Shown: positions 7,636-16,716, numbered from the stretch's first letter. The stretch: 64,000 bases of DNA from Streptomyces sp. NBC_00193 (GCF_026342735.1 NZ_JAPEMM010000001.1:4774001-4838000); one strand, 5' to 3'. Translations and numbers: made by a program. The notes: generated from the sequence alone by a model not told the origin.

Positions 7636-8843
7636 AGGGCCCCCTCCGTGCGGAGAGCAGTGATCTCGGCCGGGGAAAGGCCGAGTTCGGTGAGGACGGC
7701 ATCGGTGTCCGCGCCGTGCGGGCGGCCCGCCCAGCGGATGGAGCCCGGGGTCTCCGAGAGCCGGAAGAGGACGTTCTGCATGCGGATCGGGCCCAGCTCC
7801 GGGTCCTCGACCTCGGTGATCGTGTCCAGGGCCGCGTACTGCGGATCGGCCATGACGTCCCGTACGTCGTAGACCAGCGCGACCGCGGCCTGGGCCTCCT
7901 CGAAGGCGGCCGTCACCTCGTCCGCCTTGTGGCGGGCGATCCAGCCGCCGACCGCCTCGTCGAGCACGTCCGCGTGACCGGCGCGGCCGGAACCCGAGGC
8001 GAACCAGGGCTCGGAGATCAGCTCCGGCCGGCCCACGAGCCGCATCACGCGTTCGGCGATGGACTGGGCGGAGGTGGAGACCGCCAGCCAGCGGCCGTCC
8101 AGACTGCGGTACGTATTGCGGGGCGCGTTGTTGGTGGAACGGTTGCCGGTGCGCGGCTGGACGTAGCCGAGCTGGTCGTACCAGAGCGGGTGCGGCCCGA
8201 GGACGGTCAGGATCGGCTCGATGATCGCCAGGTCCACCACCTGCCCGTGCCCGGTGCGGTCGCGTCCGGCGAGCGCCGCCATCACGGCGTACGCGGTGGT
8301 CAGCGCGGCGATCGAGTCCGCGAGCCCGAAGGGCGGCAGGGTCGGCGGCCCCTCAGGCTCCCCGGTGATCGCCGCGAAGCCGCTCATCGCCTCCGCGAGG
8401 GTGCCGAAGCCGGGGCGGTGGGCGTACGGGCCCTCCTGGCCGAAGGCCGTCACGCGGGTCAGGATCAGCCGCGGGTTCGCGGCGGACAGCTCGGGCCAGC
8501 CCAGACCCCAGCGCTCCAGGGTTCCCGGGCGGAAGTTCTCGATCACCACGTCGGCGGTGGCGACCAGCCGCAGCAGGGTGTCCCGGCCGCCGGGAGCGGA
8601 CAGATCGAGGGTCATCGTCCGCTTGTTGCGGCCGAGCAGCTTCCACCAGAGGCCGATGCCGTCCTTGGCGGGGCCGTGGCCGCGGGAGGGGTCGGGGCGG
8701 GTCGGGTGCTCGACCTTGACGACCTCGGCGCCGAAGTCGCCGAGGAGGGTGGCGGCGAGGGGGCCGGCGAAGAGGGTGGCGAGGTCGAGGACGCGGAGTC
8801 CTCGCAGGGGCGGGGCGGTGGCGGACGGGGCGTCGGCAGTCAC
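7632..8843 (-). CDS. CaiB/BaiF family CoA-transferase
   Basis: A class III CoA-transferase of 403 residues, moving CoA between carboxylic acids. GTG 8843 gives the start VTADAPSATAPPLRGLRVLD. Family blocks are LRGLRVLDLATLFAGPLAA (residues 12-30), the EVVKVEHPTRPD segment, LGRNKRTMTLDL, the catalytic-Asp segment TADVVIENFRPG and GQVVDLAIIE. A MAGxAAAY-type motif is only loosely kept. It is 97 bp after the ribokinase-like gene on the same strand and overlaps the lyase gene, suggesting an activate-then-cleave pair appended to the ADP-ribosylhydrolase operon. Confidence 0.9.
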   Translation of the reverse strand: MTADAPSATAPPLRGLRVLDLATLFAGPLAATLLGDFGAEVVKVEHPTRPDPSRGHGPAKDGIGLWWKLLGRNKRTMTLDLSAPGGRDTLLRLVATADVVIENFRPGTLERWGLGWPELSAANPRLILTRVTAFGQEGPYAHRPGFGTLAEAMSGFAAITGEPEGPPTLPPFGLADSIAALTTAYAVMAALAGRDRTGHGQVVDLAIIEPILTVLGPHPLWYDQLGYVQPRTGNRSTNNAPRNTYRSLDGRWLAVSTSAQSIAERVMRLVGRPELISEPWFASGSGRAGHADVLDEAVGGWIARHKADEVTAAFEEAQAAVALVYDVRDVMADPQYAALDTITEVEDPELGPIRMQNVLFRLSETPGSIRWAGRPHGADTDAVLTELGLSPAEITALRTEGAL

Positions 8844-8940
8844 GAAGCGGCTCCGGCAGAGGGGTGCGGCCCGGAGACGGATGCGCGGCCCCGGCCGCCG
8901 GATCCGGAGCCGGTTCGGGGTGCGGCGAGGGGCTCGGTCA

Positions 8941-9846
8941 TCAGCGGACACCCTGTCCGGCCGCGAACGCGACGACCTCGGCACGGGTCGGCATCGAGTC
9001 CTGGGCGCCGGGGCGCTGTACGGACAGGGCGGCGGCCGCCGAGGCCCAGCGCAGGGCCTCGGGCATCGGCCGGCCCTCGCCCAGGGCCACGGCGAGCGCG
9101 CCGACGAAGGTGTCCCCGGCGGCGGTGGTGTCCACGGCCCGTACCGGCGGCGCGGGCACGGCCAGCGGCTCGTGGCCGCGGGCGGCGTACAGGACCCCGG
9201 CGGCGCCGAGGGTGACGACCACCTCCGGCACGTCCTGGAGCAGGGCCGCCGCGGCCAGGTGGACGTCGGTGAGCCCGGTGAGCGCGGCGGCCTCGTGCTC
9301 GTTGGGCACCAACAGATCGGTGGCGGCCAGGAGTTCGGCCGGCAGCGGCTGGGCGGGGGCCGGGGTGAGGATGGTCCGTACGCCCTGGGCCCGGGCGGCC
9401 AGAGCGCCTGCGAGCACGGCCTCCAGGGGCAGTTCGAGCTGGAGGAGCAGGGAGTCGGCGGCGCCGATGCGGGCCGCGTCGCCCGGTTCCAGGCAGGTGA
9501 CGAGGGCGTTGGCGCCGGGGATGACGATGATGCTGTTGCCCCCCTCGTCGTCCACGGTGATGTGCGCGGTGCCGCTGGCGCCCTCGACGGTGCGCAGGGC
9601 CGCGGTCTCGACCCCGGCACCGGCGAGCGCGGAACGCAGCCGTACGCCGAACTCGTCGGCCCCGACCGCCCCGATCATCACCACCTCCCCGCCCGAACGG
9701 GCTGCGGCGACGGCCTGGTTGGCGCCCTTTCCGCCGGGGACGGTGCGGAAGGCGCGGCCGGTGACGGTCTCCCCGAGGCGGGGGGCCTTGGCGACGTAGG
9801 CGACGAGGTCCATGTTGGTACTGCCGAGCACGGCGATGGCCGTCAT
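8941..9846 (-). CDS. rbsK: Ribokinase-like (PfkB family) sugar kinase
   Basis: A 301-residue PfkB-fold kinase expected to phosphorylate ribose or a related pentose at O5. It opens MTAIAVLGSTNMDLVAYV. The signature PGGKGANQAVAAARSGG is at about residues 40-56 and the anion-hole/catalytic motif DTTAAGDTFVGAL near residue 250, with the catalytic Asp in AGDTF. Its ATG overlaps the stop of the adjacent ADP-ribosylglycohydrolase gene by 4 bp. That coupling suggests it takes ribose or a ribosyl product released by the hydrolases; this substrate link is inference. Confidence 0.92.
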   Translation of the reverse strand: MTAIAVLGSTNMDLVAYVAKAPRLGETVTGRAFRTVPGGKGANQAVAAARSGGEVVMIGAVGADEFGVRLRSALAGAGVETAALRTVEGASGTAHITVDDEGGNSIIVIPGANALVTCLEPGDAARIGAADSLLLQLELPLEAVLAGALAARAQGVRTILTPAPAQPLPAELLAATDLLVPNEHEAAALTGLTDVHLAAAALLQDVPEVVVTLGAAGVLYAARGHEPLAVPAPPVRAVDTTAAGDTFVGALAVALGEGRPMPEALRWASAAAALSVQRPGAQDSMPTRAEVVAFAAGQGVR

Positions 9847-11303
9847 GAGCGTGCTGCCTCCTGTGCGGTGAGGTGGGCGAGGGTGTCGAAGCCGATGCCG
9901 TCGAAGCCGGGGACGGTGGTGGCGAGGCGGTTCTTCAGCGGGGCCGTCCAGCGGTCCGGGATCCCGTCGGGGGAGCCGGCGACCAGCCCGGCGAGGGCGC
10001 CGGCGGTGGCGCCGTTGGAGTCGGTGTCCCAGCCGCCGGACACGGCGCGGCAGACGGAGTGGGTGAAGTCCCCGTCGGCGTGGGTGAGGGCGGCGGCGAT
10101 CACGGCGGTGTTGGGCACGGCGTGGACCCAGTGGTAGTGGCCGTAGCGGGCGTGGAGCAGGTCCACGACGGTATCGAAGCCGGTGCCGGTGGCGCGGGCG
10201 TCCACGGCCGTCCGGATGCCGAAGCGGACGGCCTCGGCGAGGCGGGAACGCGCCGGTACGACGGCCAGCCCGGCCCGCAGCGCGGTGTGCACGTCGGCCC
10301 GGCCGGTGGCCGCGGCGGCGGTGGCGGCGGCCACGAACGCGGCGGCGTGGGCGCCGTTGCCGGTGTGGGTGAGGGCGGCGTCCCGGTGCGCCTGGGCCGC
10401 GGCGGCGGCCGGGTCGCCCGGGTTGGTCCAGCCGTGGACGTCGGCGCGGATGAGGGCGCCGATCCACTCGCGGAAGGGGTTGTGGTGGGTGGCGGTGGCG
10501 GGGGGCTCCAGCCCCTGGAGCAGATTGCGGTACGCGACGCGCTCGGCCGTGAACGTACGGCCGGCCGGGAGCTCGTCGAGCCAGAGCCGGCCGACGTCGG
10601 CGGTGGTGAAGCCCTTGCCGTGGCGCTGGAGGAGGAGCAGGCCGAGGAGGGGGTAGTTGAGGTCGTCGTCCTCGGGGGTGCCGTCGATGTTCTCGGCGAG
10701 GGAGGTGGGTGCGGAGCGGCGGTTCCAGGGGTGGGCGGCGAGCACCTCCGGTGGTACGCCGCGCTCGGTGAACCAGTCGGCCAGGGGCCAGTTCCCGGCG
10801 GCCCGGGCCAGGGCCCGGATCCCGTGCAGCGGCAGCTTCTCCACGGGCTTCCCGAGCACGCACCCCACGGCACGCCCGAGCCATGCGGCCTCCAGCCTGC
10901 GGCGCAGGGCGGGGTCGGAGGCGCCGACGCCTCCGGCTCCGGCTCCGGTGGGGGAGCCGGTCGTGCCGGGGGTGGCCCAGGGGGCCTGTTCCCTGTCGGG
11001 GGTGGGGTGCGGGAGGGCCGCCAGGGCCGTCAGGAGATCGGCCGCCAGGGCGCGGAGCTCCGGCGCGGCCGGGGCGGGGGAGGCGCCCGCCCGGGCGGGG
11101 GCGAGGTGGCCGCCCGCGGCGAGCCAGGCGCGCAGCAGGGGCTCCGCTGCCTCCCCGCGGCCGTCCTCGGCGGCCTGCCGGAACTCGTGCCCGACCAGAT
11201 CCTCGGGCTGGACCCAGGTCAGCCGGACGGCGGGGATGTCCGGGGCCGGGCGCGCGGTCCGGGTCGGGGGCGCCGGTGGGGGTGCCGGCCGGGGCGGGGT
11301 CAT
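9843..11303 (-). CDS. ADP-ribosylglycohydrolase family protein, fourth in row, with altered first metal motif
   Basis: A 486-residue DraG-like protein. The first 135 residues are Pro/Ala-rich or helical; the all-helical hydrolase domain begins near residue 136. The C-terminal metal motif DTDS is intact (426-429) and an EDDDL cluster stands in for TDDT (211-215). The usual GDALG of the first helix reads GCVLG (147-151), so the Asp is replaced by Cys. It may bind one metal or have another substrate. ATG lies at 11303, with 4-bp overlaps with genes on both sides, so it belongs to one tightly coupled operon. Confidence 0.85.
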   Translation of the reverse strand: MTPPRPAPPPAPPTRTARPAPDIPAVRLTWVQPEDLVGHEFRQAAEDGRGEAAEPLLRAWLAAGGHLAPARAGASPAPAAPELRALAADLLTALAALPHPTPDREQAPWATPGTTGSPTGAGAGGVGASDPALRRRLEAAWLGRAVGCVLGKPVEKLPLHGIRALARAAGNWPLADWFTERGVPPEVLAAHPWNRRSAPTSLAENIDGTPEDDDLNYPLLGLLLLQRHGKGFTTADVGRLWLDELPAGRTFTAERVAYRNLLQGLEPPATATHHNPFREWIGALIRADVHGWTNPGDPAAAAAQAHRDAALTHTGNGAHAAAFVAAATAAAATGRADVHTALRAGLAVVPARSRLAEAVRFGIRTAVDARATGTGFDTVVDLLHARYGHYHWVHAVPNTAVIAAALTHADGDFTHSVCRAVSGGWDTDSNGATAGALAGLVAGSPDGIPDRWTAPLKNRLATTVPGFDGIGFDTLAHLTAQEAARS

Positions 11304-12502
11304 CGGGGGGCCGTCAGGGTGGCGAAGGCGGCTTCGTGGGCGTGGCGGCGGGCCCGGTCGCGGGCGAAGACCTCGCGGGTGACCGAGGCCAGGGCCGCCG
11401 CCGGTGCGTGCAGGTCCAGGCGGCTGGCCTCCGCGACCCGGTCCGCCCAGGCGGACGGGACCGCCGCCCCGCCCGACAGGGCGCCCGCGATCGCACCGGC
11501 CATGGTCGCGATGGAGTCGCAGTCGCGGCCGTAGTTGACCGCGCCGAGCACGGAGGTCTCGTAGCAGCCGTCGGCGACGAGCAACATGCCCAGCGCCACC
11601 GGGAGTTCCTCGATGGAGTGCAGGCGCGAGGGGCGCCGTGCGCCGAGGGAGGGCGCGCGGTAGTCCGGTCCGACCGAGTCGAACGGGGCGACCGCTGCCC
11701 GGAGGGGGGCCAGCGCCGACTCGAAGTCCCGGTGGCGGGAGGCCACTTCGCAGACCGCCGCGATGGCCGCGCGGGTGCCGTCCTTGGCCAGCGAGAGGGC
11801 CGTGTCGACGACCGAGGCCGCCGTCGCACCCGGCACGCACGCCGCCGCCACCGCCGCCGCGAAGACGCCCGCCGCCTCCCGCCCGTACGAGGACTGGTGC
11901 GCGCCGGTGACGTCCAGCGCCTCCGCGTACGCCCCGGCCGGATGGCCGGCGTTGACGAGGCCGACCGGCGCCATGTACATCGCCGCGCCGCAGTTGACGA
12001 TGTTGCCGTTGCCGGCCTCCCGCGGGTCCGCGTGCGCGTAGTGCAGCCGGGTCACGATCCACTTCTCGGCCAGGAAGATCCGCTGGAGGGGGAGGGCGTC
12101 CGCCTCCAGTTCCGGGATCCAGCGGGGGATCGTCATCAGGTCCGGGACCAGGTGCTCGGCGATCGCGTACGCGTCCAGGTGGTCCCGTACGGCCTCGTAG
12201 ACCCGGACCAGCGCGTGCGTCATCAGGGTGTCGTCGGTGACGTGGCCGTCGCCCTTGTGGTACGGGGCGATCGGACGCGCCGTACGCCAGTCCTCGTGCC
12301 ACGGACCGACGATGCCGCGCACCCGGCCGCCGTGCCGCTCCACGATCTGTTCCGGGGTCCAGCCCTCCACCGGGCCGCCGAGCGCGTCGCCTACGGCCGC
12401 GCCGACGAGGGCGCCGGTGATCCGGTCGTCGAGGGTGGGGGAGGGGGCGTTGTCATCGGGGGTGGGGGCGGGGGTGGGGTCCACGGGGGTCATGGTCGTC
12501 AT
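11300..12502 (-). CDS. ADP-ribosylglycohydrolase, third in row, canonical motifs
   Basis: A 400-residue protein starting MTTMTPVDPTPAP; a second ATG lies three codons in. After a 25-residue Pro-rich leader comes a complete DraG-type domain: GDALG (38-42), TDDT (89-92) and DCDS (327-330), the three clusters that hold the dinuclear Mg/Mn site. Such enzymes remove ADP-ribose from proteins or small molecules. An NCGAAMYMAP segment in mid-domain resembles the GNG/NGA substrate loop of the family. It overlaps the upstream and downstream paralogues by 4 bp each (ATGA). Confidence 0.92.
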   Translation of the reverse strand: MTTMTPVDPTPAPTPDDNAPSPTLDDRITGALVGAAVGDALGGPVEGWTPEQIVERHGGRVRGIVGPWHEDWRTARPIAPYHKGDGHVTDDTLMTHALVRVYEAVRDHLDAYAIAEHLVPDLMTIPRWIPELEADALPLQRIFLAEKWIVTRLHYAHADPREAGNGNIVNCGAAMYMAPVGLVNAGHPAGAYAEALDVTGAHQSSYGREAAGVFAAAVAAACVPGATAASVVDTALSLAKDGTRAAIAAVCEVASRHRDFESALAPLRAAVAPFDSVGPDYRAPSLGARRPSRLHSIEELPVALGMLLVADGCYETSVLGAVNYGRDCDSIATMAGAIAGALSGGAAVPSAWADRVAEASRLDLHAPAAALASVTREVFARDRARRHAHEAAFATLTAPR

Positions 12503-14733
12503 GTCCGGGGCTTTCCTTGGGGCTTGGGGGAGGTGAGTTCCGTACGGGTGAGCAGCGCGGCCAGTTCGACGAGGTCGGTGCCCGCCAGGCGGGGGAGGGC
12601 GCAGCCGGAGAGGGTGCGGCACGCTTCGCGCCAGGCGGCGGGGAGCGAGTCGCCGCCGCCGAGTGCGCCGGTCAGCGCACCGGCGAGGGCGGGGGCGGAG
12701 TCCGCGACGCGCGACAGGCAGGCGGCGGCCGGGACCGCCTCGCAGACCCGGCCGCGGGCGGCGGTGGCGAGGGCGAGGGCCACGGGGACGGTTTCCGCGG
12801 CGGCGATCCCGTAGCTGTAGACGTGGTCGACGATCTGGTGCTCCAGGAGCGGGACGATGGCGAAGGCTCCGCCGGTCCTCTCGGCGCGGGCGAGTTTCAC
12901 CGCGTGCCGGGCGTTGCGGCCGATCTCGGTGGACTCCGGGAGCTGTGCGAGGGCGGCGTCGACGGCGGCGTCGGTGTCGGAGGCGGTGCAGGTGCCGGTG
13001 CTCGCGAGGGCGGTGGCGATGGCGGCGGCCATCGCGCGGGCGCCGTGGACCCCGTCCCCGTCCTGGGTGTAGCGGGCGTCGAACTCGGCGAGGTCCGCGG
13101 CGGCGTCGGGATCCCCGGGATGCACGACGGCGAGGACGCAGGCCCGGATGCAGGCGGCGTCGTCAAAGTAGTGCGGGTTGTCGTGGCCGGTGGCGGGCGG
13201 ACGCAGGCCGGCGGCGAGGTTGCCGAGGCCGGCCCGGACGGAGATCCGGGCGCGGAGCGGGAGGACGGCGGACTCCACCTCGGGCGCGCGTTCCGCTGCC
13301 GCGGCGACCTCGCTGGCCAGGGCGTTCCAGGCGAGGTCGATGGCGGCGCGCATGCGGCGGGACCGGGAGAGGTCGCTGAGCAGCACGCCGGCGGCGGTGA
13401 GCACGGACTCGGCGGCGAAGGCCGCCCACTCGGCGTCGTCGCTCGGCCCCAGACGCAGGGGCTCCGGGGGCTGGTTGAGGGCGATGGGGACGGGGAGGGT
13501 GGTGGTGGCGTTCTGCTCCGCGAAGGTGTCGAGCTCGCGGGTGAGGCGGCGGGTCCACTCGGGCATGCGGCTGGCCCGGTGGCGGGCCGCGGGCCACCCG
13601 GCGGCGTCGCCCGCGGCGAGCCCGAGCAGCAGCCCCTCGATCCGGCGGGGCCCTGCCGGGGGCTGGGCGGGGGTGGTGGCGTTGCCGGGCGCGGGCGCGG
13701 GCGCGGGCTCGGGCTCGGGCTCGGGCTCGGCGATGGCCGTCGCCGTCGTGGTGCGGGGCCGGGCGTCCCGCGGGGTGACGGAGCCCGGTGCCGTGCCCGT
13801 ACGGGGCTGCGCATCCTGCGGGCCGGCCGCAGCCGCATCCTCTGCCTCCGCCGGTGCCGGGCACGGCGCGGCGGCGAGCGGCCCGGCCGTGGCCTTCGCC
13901 GGGGCGGTACGGGCCTGCGGGCCGCCCGCGGTACCGGCCCCGGGGGCCGTCGCCAGCGGGACGGCCGCGGCTTCCGCCGGGGTGGTGCGGGACTGCCCGG
14001 TGCCGCCCGCCGGGGTGTCCCGGCTGAAGGTGCTCCCGTTCGGGGGCGGGGTGCCGTGCCGGGTTCCGGAGCCGGGTGCGTCCACGGCATCGGCGGTACG
14101 GGCCTGCGTGCGCGGCGGGGCTTCGTGCCCGGCGGGGGCCGGCTCCGGGGTGGGGGGACTCTCCCCGTACCCGCCCCTTCCCGGAACCGGGGGCAGGCCC
14201 CCGGGCCCCCGGAGCGGCGCGGCCGGGGCCGGCGCCTCCGCGGGCGCGGATGCGGCGTCGGGCCGTTCTGCGGGCGCCGGGGCGGCGTGGCCCCGTACCG
14301 CCGGCTCTGGCGCGGCGTGGTCCCGTACCGCCGGCCCTGGCGCGGCGTGGTCCCGTACCCCGGTCGCGGTGCGGAGGAACTCGGGCACCGGCGTGCCGGT
14401 GGCACCGAATGCGGGCTGGGGCCGCCCGGCCGCGGTGGTGGGACTGCCGGGCTCCCCGGGCTCCCCGGGTTCCCCGGGTGTCTCCCGGCCGCCGGCCGGA
14501 TCCGGCGGTCCGGCCGGCCCCGGCGCGGCTGTACCGCGTGCGGCGGCGTACTCCGTCCCGGCGTACGGGGTCGGCTCGGTGCGGGTGTCGTGCCCTGGGT
14601 CCTGCCCGGCCGGAGTGTCGTCCTGTGGGGGCAGCCCGGCGGTCCCGGTCGGGTCCGTCGGGTCGGTGGCTTCCGGGGTGTCCGGCCTCGGGGGCAGGTC
14701 CGTCGGGGAGGGGGTGGTGGGGGTCAGGGTCAT
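12499..14733 (-). CDS. Large ADP-ribosylglycohydrolase-like protein with long disordered N-terminus, second in row
   Basis: A 744-residue protein, about twice family length. Residues 1-364 are Pro/Ala/Gly/Thr-rich, with GEPGEPGEPG runs and a 10-residue repeat of the type AVRDHAAPGP; no fold is expected there. The DraG-like domain starts near residue 365 with LLLGLAAGDAAG and keeps an SDDA version of the second motif (431-434). The third motif is degenerate: RVADS at 675-679 lacks the first Asp of DxDS/T. It may be a non-catalytic or altered partner. It overlaps both neighbouring paralogues by 4 bp. Confidence 0.85.
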   Translation of the reverse strand: MTLTPTTPSPTDLPPRPDTPEATDPTDPTGTAGLPPQDDTPAGQDPGHDTRTEPTPYAGTEYAAARGTAAPGPAGPPDPAGGRETPGEPGEPGEPGSPTTAAGRPQPAFGATGTPVPEFLRTATGVRDHAAPGPAVRDHAAPEPAVRGHAAPAPAERPDAASAPAEAPAPAAPLRGPGGLPPVPGRGGYGESPPTPEPAPAGHEAPPRTQARTADAVDAPGSGTRHGTPPPNGSTFSRDTPAGGTGQSRTTPAEAAAVPLATAPGAGTAGGPQARTAPAKATAGPLAAAPCPAPAEAEDAAAAGPQDAQPRTGTAPGSVTPRDARPRTTTATAIAEPEPEPEPAPAPAPGNATTPAQPPAGPRRIEGLLLGLAAGDAAGWPAARHRASRMPEWTRRLTRELDTFAEQNATTTLPVPIALNQPPEPLRLGPSDDAEWAAFAAESVLTAAGVLLSDLSRSRRMRAAIDLAWNALASEVAAAAERAPEVESAVLPLRARISVRAGLGNLAAGLRPPATGHDNPHYFDDAACIRACVLAVVHPGDPDAAADLAEFDARYTQDGDGVHGARAMAAAIATALASTGTCTASDTDAAVDAALAQLPESTEIGRNARHAVKLARAERTGGAFAIVPLLEHQIVDHVYSYGIAAAETVPVALALATAARGRVCEAVPAAACLSRVADSAPALAGALTGALGGGDSLPAAWREACRTLSGCALPRLAGTDLVELAALLTRTELTSPKPQGKPRT
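14281..14365 (-). repeat. 30-bp tandem repeat inside the large hydrolase gene
   Basis: Almost three copies of a 30-bp unit (14281-14310, 14311-14340, 14341-14365) encode GVRDHAAPGP, AVRDHAAPEP and AVRGHAAPAP. The unit is a whole number of codons, so copy-number changes would keep the frame. Confidence 0.8.
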
Positions 14734-15716
14734 CGGGGGGTCTCGGTTTCCGGGGTGAGGAGGTCCGCGATGTCCAGGACGTGGTAGCCGCGCATCGAGG
14801 GGAGGCAGCTTCCGCGGACCGGGCCGATCACCGAGGACCAGGCGGCCGGGATGGCGGGGGCGCCGGACAGCGCCCCGGCGAGCGCGCCCGCCACGGCCGC
14901 CGTGGTGTCCGCGTCGCGGCCCATGTTGACCGCCATGAGGACGGAGGAGGGGAAGTCGCCGCGGCACGCGGCGAACGCCCCGAAGGCCAGGCCGACCGCT
15001 TCCGGGGCCAGGTCCGTCCAGGGGTAGCCGCCGATGACCACCGCCGAGCGGACCGCCCGCTCGCCGCGCGGGGCGGCCGTCACGGCCCGGCGCAGGGAGC
15101 GGGCCGTCCAGGAGTCCGAGGGGATGACCGAGAGGGCCGCCGAGATCACCGAGGCGGCCGAGCCCCCGGCCATCGCCGCAGCGACCCCGGCGGCGACGGC
15201 CTGGCCGCCGTAGATGCCCTCGCCGTCGTGGCTGACGCAGCCGTCGATGGCGACCAGCCGGGCGGCTTCGGCGGGCCGGCCCGCCGCGAAGACCCCGAAG
15301 GGGGCCGCCCGCATGGCCAGACCGTCCGACCAGGCGTGCCGGTGCTGGGCGGAGATGGGGGCCGCCAGGCCCCGGCGGAGGTTCTCCAGGGTGCCGCGTT
15401 CCGAGAATCCCGCACCGCGGAACGGGCCTTCGTCCAGGTCCGCGATCCAGTGGTGCCACGCCCGTTCGACGTGGGCGACCGTCAGCGCCGATCCGTGGCG
15501 GGCCAGCAGCAGGCCCGAGAAGATCGCGTACTCCGTATCGTCCGTGCCCGCCGGGTCGTCCGAGACGAAGCCCTCGATCCGGCCCCACTTGGCCCGGATC
15601 TCCGACGGCTTCATGTTCTCCGCGGGGGCGCCCAGCGCGTCACCCACCGCGAGTCCGAGAAGAGCGCCCCGGGCCCGTTCGAGGAGGACCTGCGGATTGC
15701 ATGCAATCAGCTCCAT
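14730..15716 (-). CDS. ADP-ribosylglycohydrolase, first in row, canonical motifs
   Basis: A 328-residue compact DraG-like hydrolase with no extra N-terminal region: MELIACNPQVLLERARGALL leads into GDALG (25-29), TDDT (58-61), the mid-domain SHDGEGIYGG and DADT (268-271). All metal-binding clusters are present, so it is the best candidate for an active ADP-ribosyl hydrolase in the set. It is the promoter-proximal gene of the minus-strand operon, divergent from the VIT-family gene; its stop overlaps the next gene by 4 bp. Confidence 0.93.
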   Translation of the reverse strand: MELIACNPQVLLERARGALLGLAVGDALGAPAENMKPSEIRAKWGRIEGFVSDDPAGTDDTEYAIFSGLLLARHGSALTVAHVERAWHHWIADLDEGPFRGAGFSERGTLENLRRGLAAPISAQHRHAWSDGLAMRAAPFGVFAAGRPAEAARLVAIDGCVSHDGEGIYGGQAVAAGVAAAMAGGSAASVISAALSVIPSDSWTARSLRRAVTAAPRGERAVRSAVVIGGYPWTDLAPEAVGLAFGAFAACRGDFPSSVLMAVNMGRDADTTAAVAGALAGALSGAPAIPAAWSSVIGPVRGSCLPSMRGYHVLDIADLLTPETETPR

Positions 15717-15984
15717 GGCGCGCCTCTCCACTTGATGGGACTCATATTGAGCCCTTGGGGGATTTGTGCCATGGCATGTGGTTTGTCGCTCGTCGCGAAA
15801 CACCCGCCGCGGGCAGCCGTCACCCGGTCGCCGATCCCCAAAACCCCAGGTAAGTACGGCCTTCCTTGCTGGCGGAGGGCAAAAATCGTGCGTAGTTTCG
15901 AGGTGTTCAGGGGGAGTGGGTGTCCGCGCGTCGTCCATGGCACAGCTCTGTGCACCTACTCGTACAAAAGGGGAGATAGTCGGC
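15717..15984. promoter_or_regulatory. Divergent intergenic region between hydrolase operon and VIT gene
   Basis: 268 bp separate the two divergent starts, so both promoters should lie here. A GGGGAGA ribosome site precedes the VIT ATG (15970-15976). No convincing operator was identified. Confidence 0.5.
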
Positions 15985-16716
15985 ATGTCCATCATTGATA
16001 TCGAAGCGCCGCTCCACACCGCCCACCGCGACAACCACACGCACCGTGACGTCAACGGCGGATGGCTGCGCCCGGCGGTCTTCGGCGCGATGGACGGACT
16101 CGTCTCCAACCTCGCCCTGATGACCGGCGTGGCCGGCGGCGCCGTCGCCCCGCACGTCGTCGTGGTCACCGGCCTGGCCGGCCTCGCCGCCGGCGCCTTC
16201 TCCATGGCGGCGGGGGAGTACACCTCGGTCGCCTCGCAGCGCGAGCTCGTGCTCGCCGAACTGGACATAGAGCGCCAGCAGTTGCGCAAGCACCCCATCG
16301 ACGAGATGGAAGAGCTGGCCGAGCTGTACGTCTCGCGCGGCGTCGAGCCGGCGCTGGCCCGCGAGGTGGCCATGCAGCTGTCCCGCGACCCGGAGCAGGC
16401 GCTCGAGATCCACGCCCGCGAGGAGCTCGGGATCGACCCGGACGACCTGCCGTCGCCGATGGTGGCGGCCGTCTCCTCCTTCGGGTCCTTCGCGCTCGGC
16501 GCGGTGATCCCGCTGCTGCCCTACCTGCTCGGTGCGACGCTCCTGTGGCCCGCGGTGCTGGCGGCGCTGGTGGGTCTCTTCGCCTGCGGCGCGGTGGTTT
16601 CCCGGGTCACGGCCCGGTCCTGGTGGTACAGCGGACTGCGTCAGCTCGTCCTGGGTGGCGCGGCCGCGGGTGTGACGTACATCCTGGGAACCTGGATCGG
16701 CGGAGCCGTAGGCTGA
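15985..16716 (+). CDS. VIT1/CCC1 family membrane transporter
   Basis: A 243-residue protein of the vacuolar iron transporter family, which moves Fe2+/Mn2+ by proton antiport. The first membrane block carries FGAMDGLVSNLALMTGVAG and the second GAFSMAAGEYTSVASQRE, the classic Asp/Met- and Glu-containing VIT motifs. A charged cytoplasmic helical region (residues about 85-155) with many Glu residues matches the metal-binding domain, and three more membrane helices follow. Expected at the plasma membrane as an iron or manganese exporter. It starts at ATG 15985 behind AAAAGGGGAGA. Confidence 0.92.
   Translation: MSIIDIEAPLHTAHRDNHTHRDVNGGWLRPAVFGAMDGLVSNLALMTGVAGGAVAPHVVVVTGLAGLAAGAFSMAAGEYTSVASQRELVLAELDIERQQLRKHPIDEMEELAELYVSRGVEPALAREVAMQLSRDPEQALEIHAREELGIDPDDLPSPMVAAVSSFGSFALGAVIPLLPYLLGATLLWPAVLAALVGLFACGAVVSRVTARSWWYSGLRQLVLGGAAAGVTYILGTWIGGAVG

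Noticed and set aside
8941..10884. One long protein upstream of and including the ribokinase-like gene
   Set aside because: The first 346 codons are an out-of-frame shadow of the overlapping hydrolase; the real start is ATG 9846 in an ATGA overlap.
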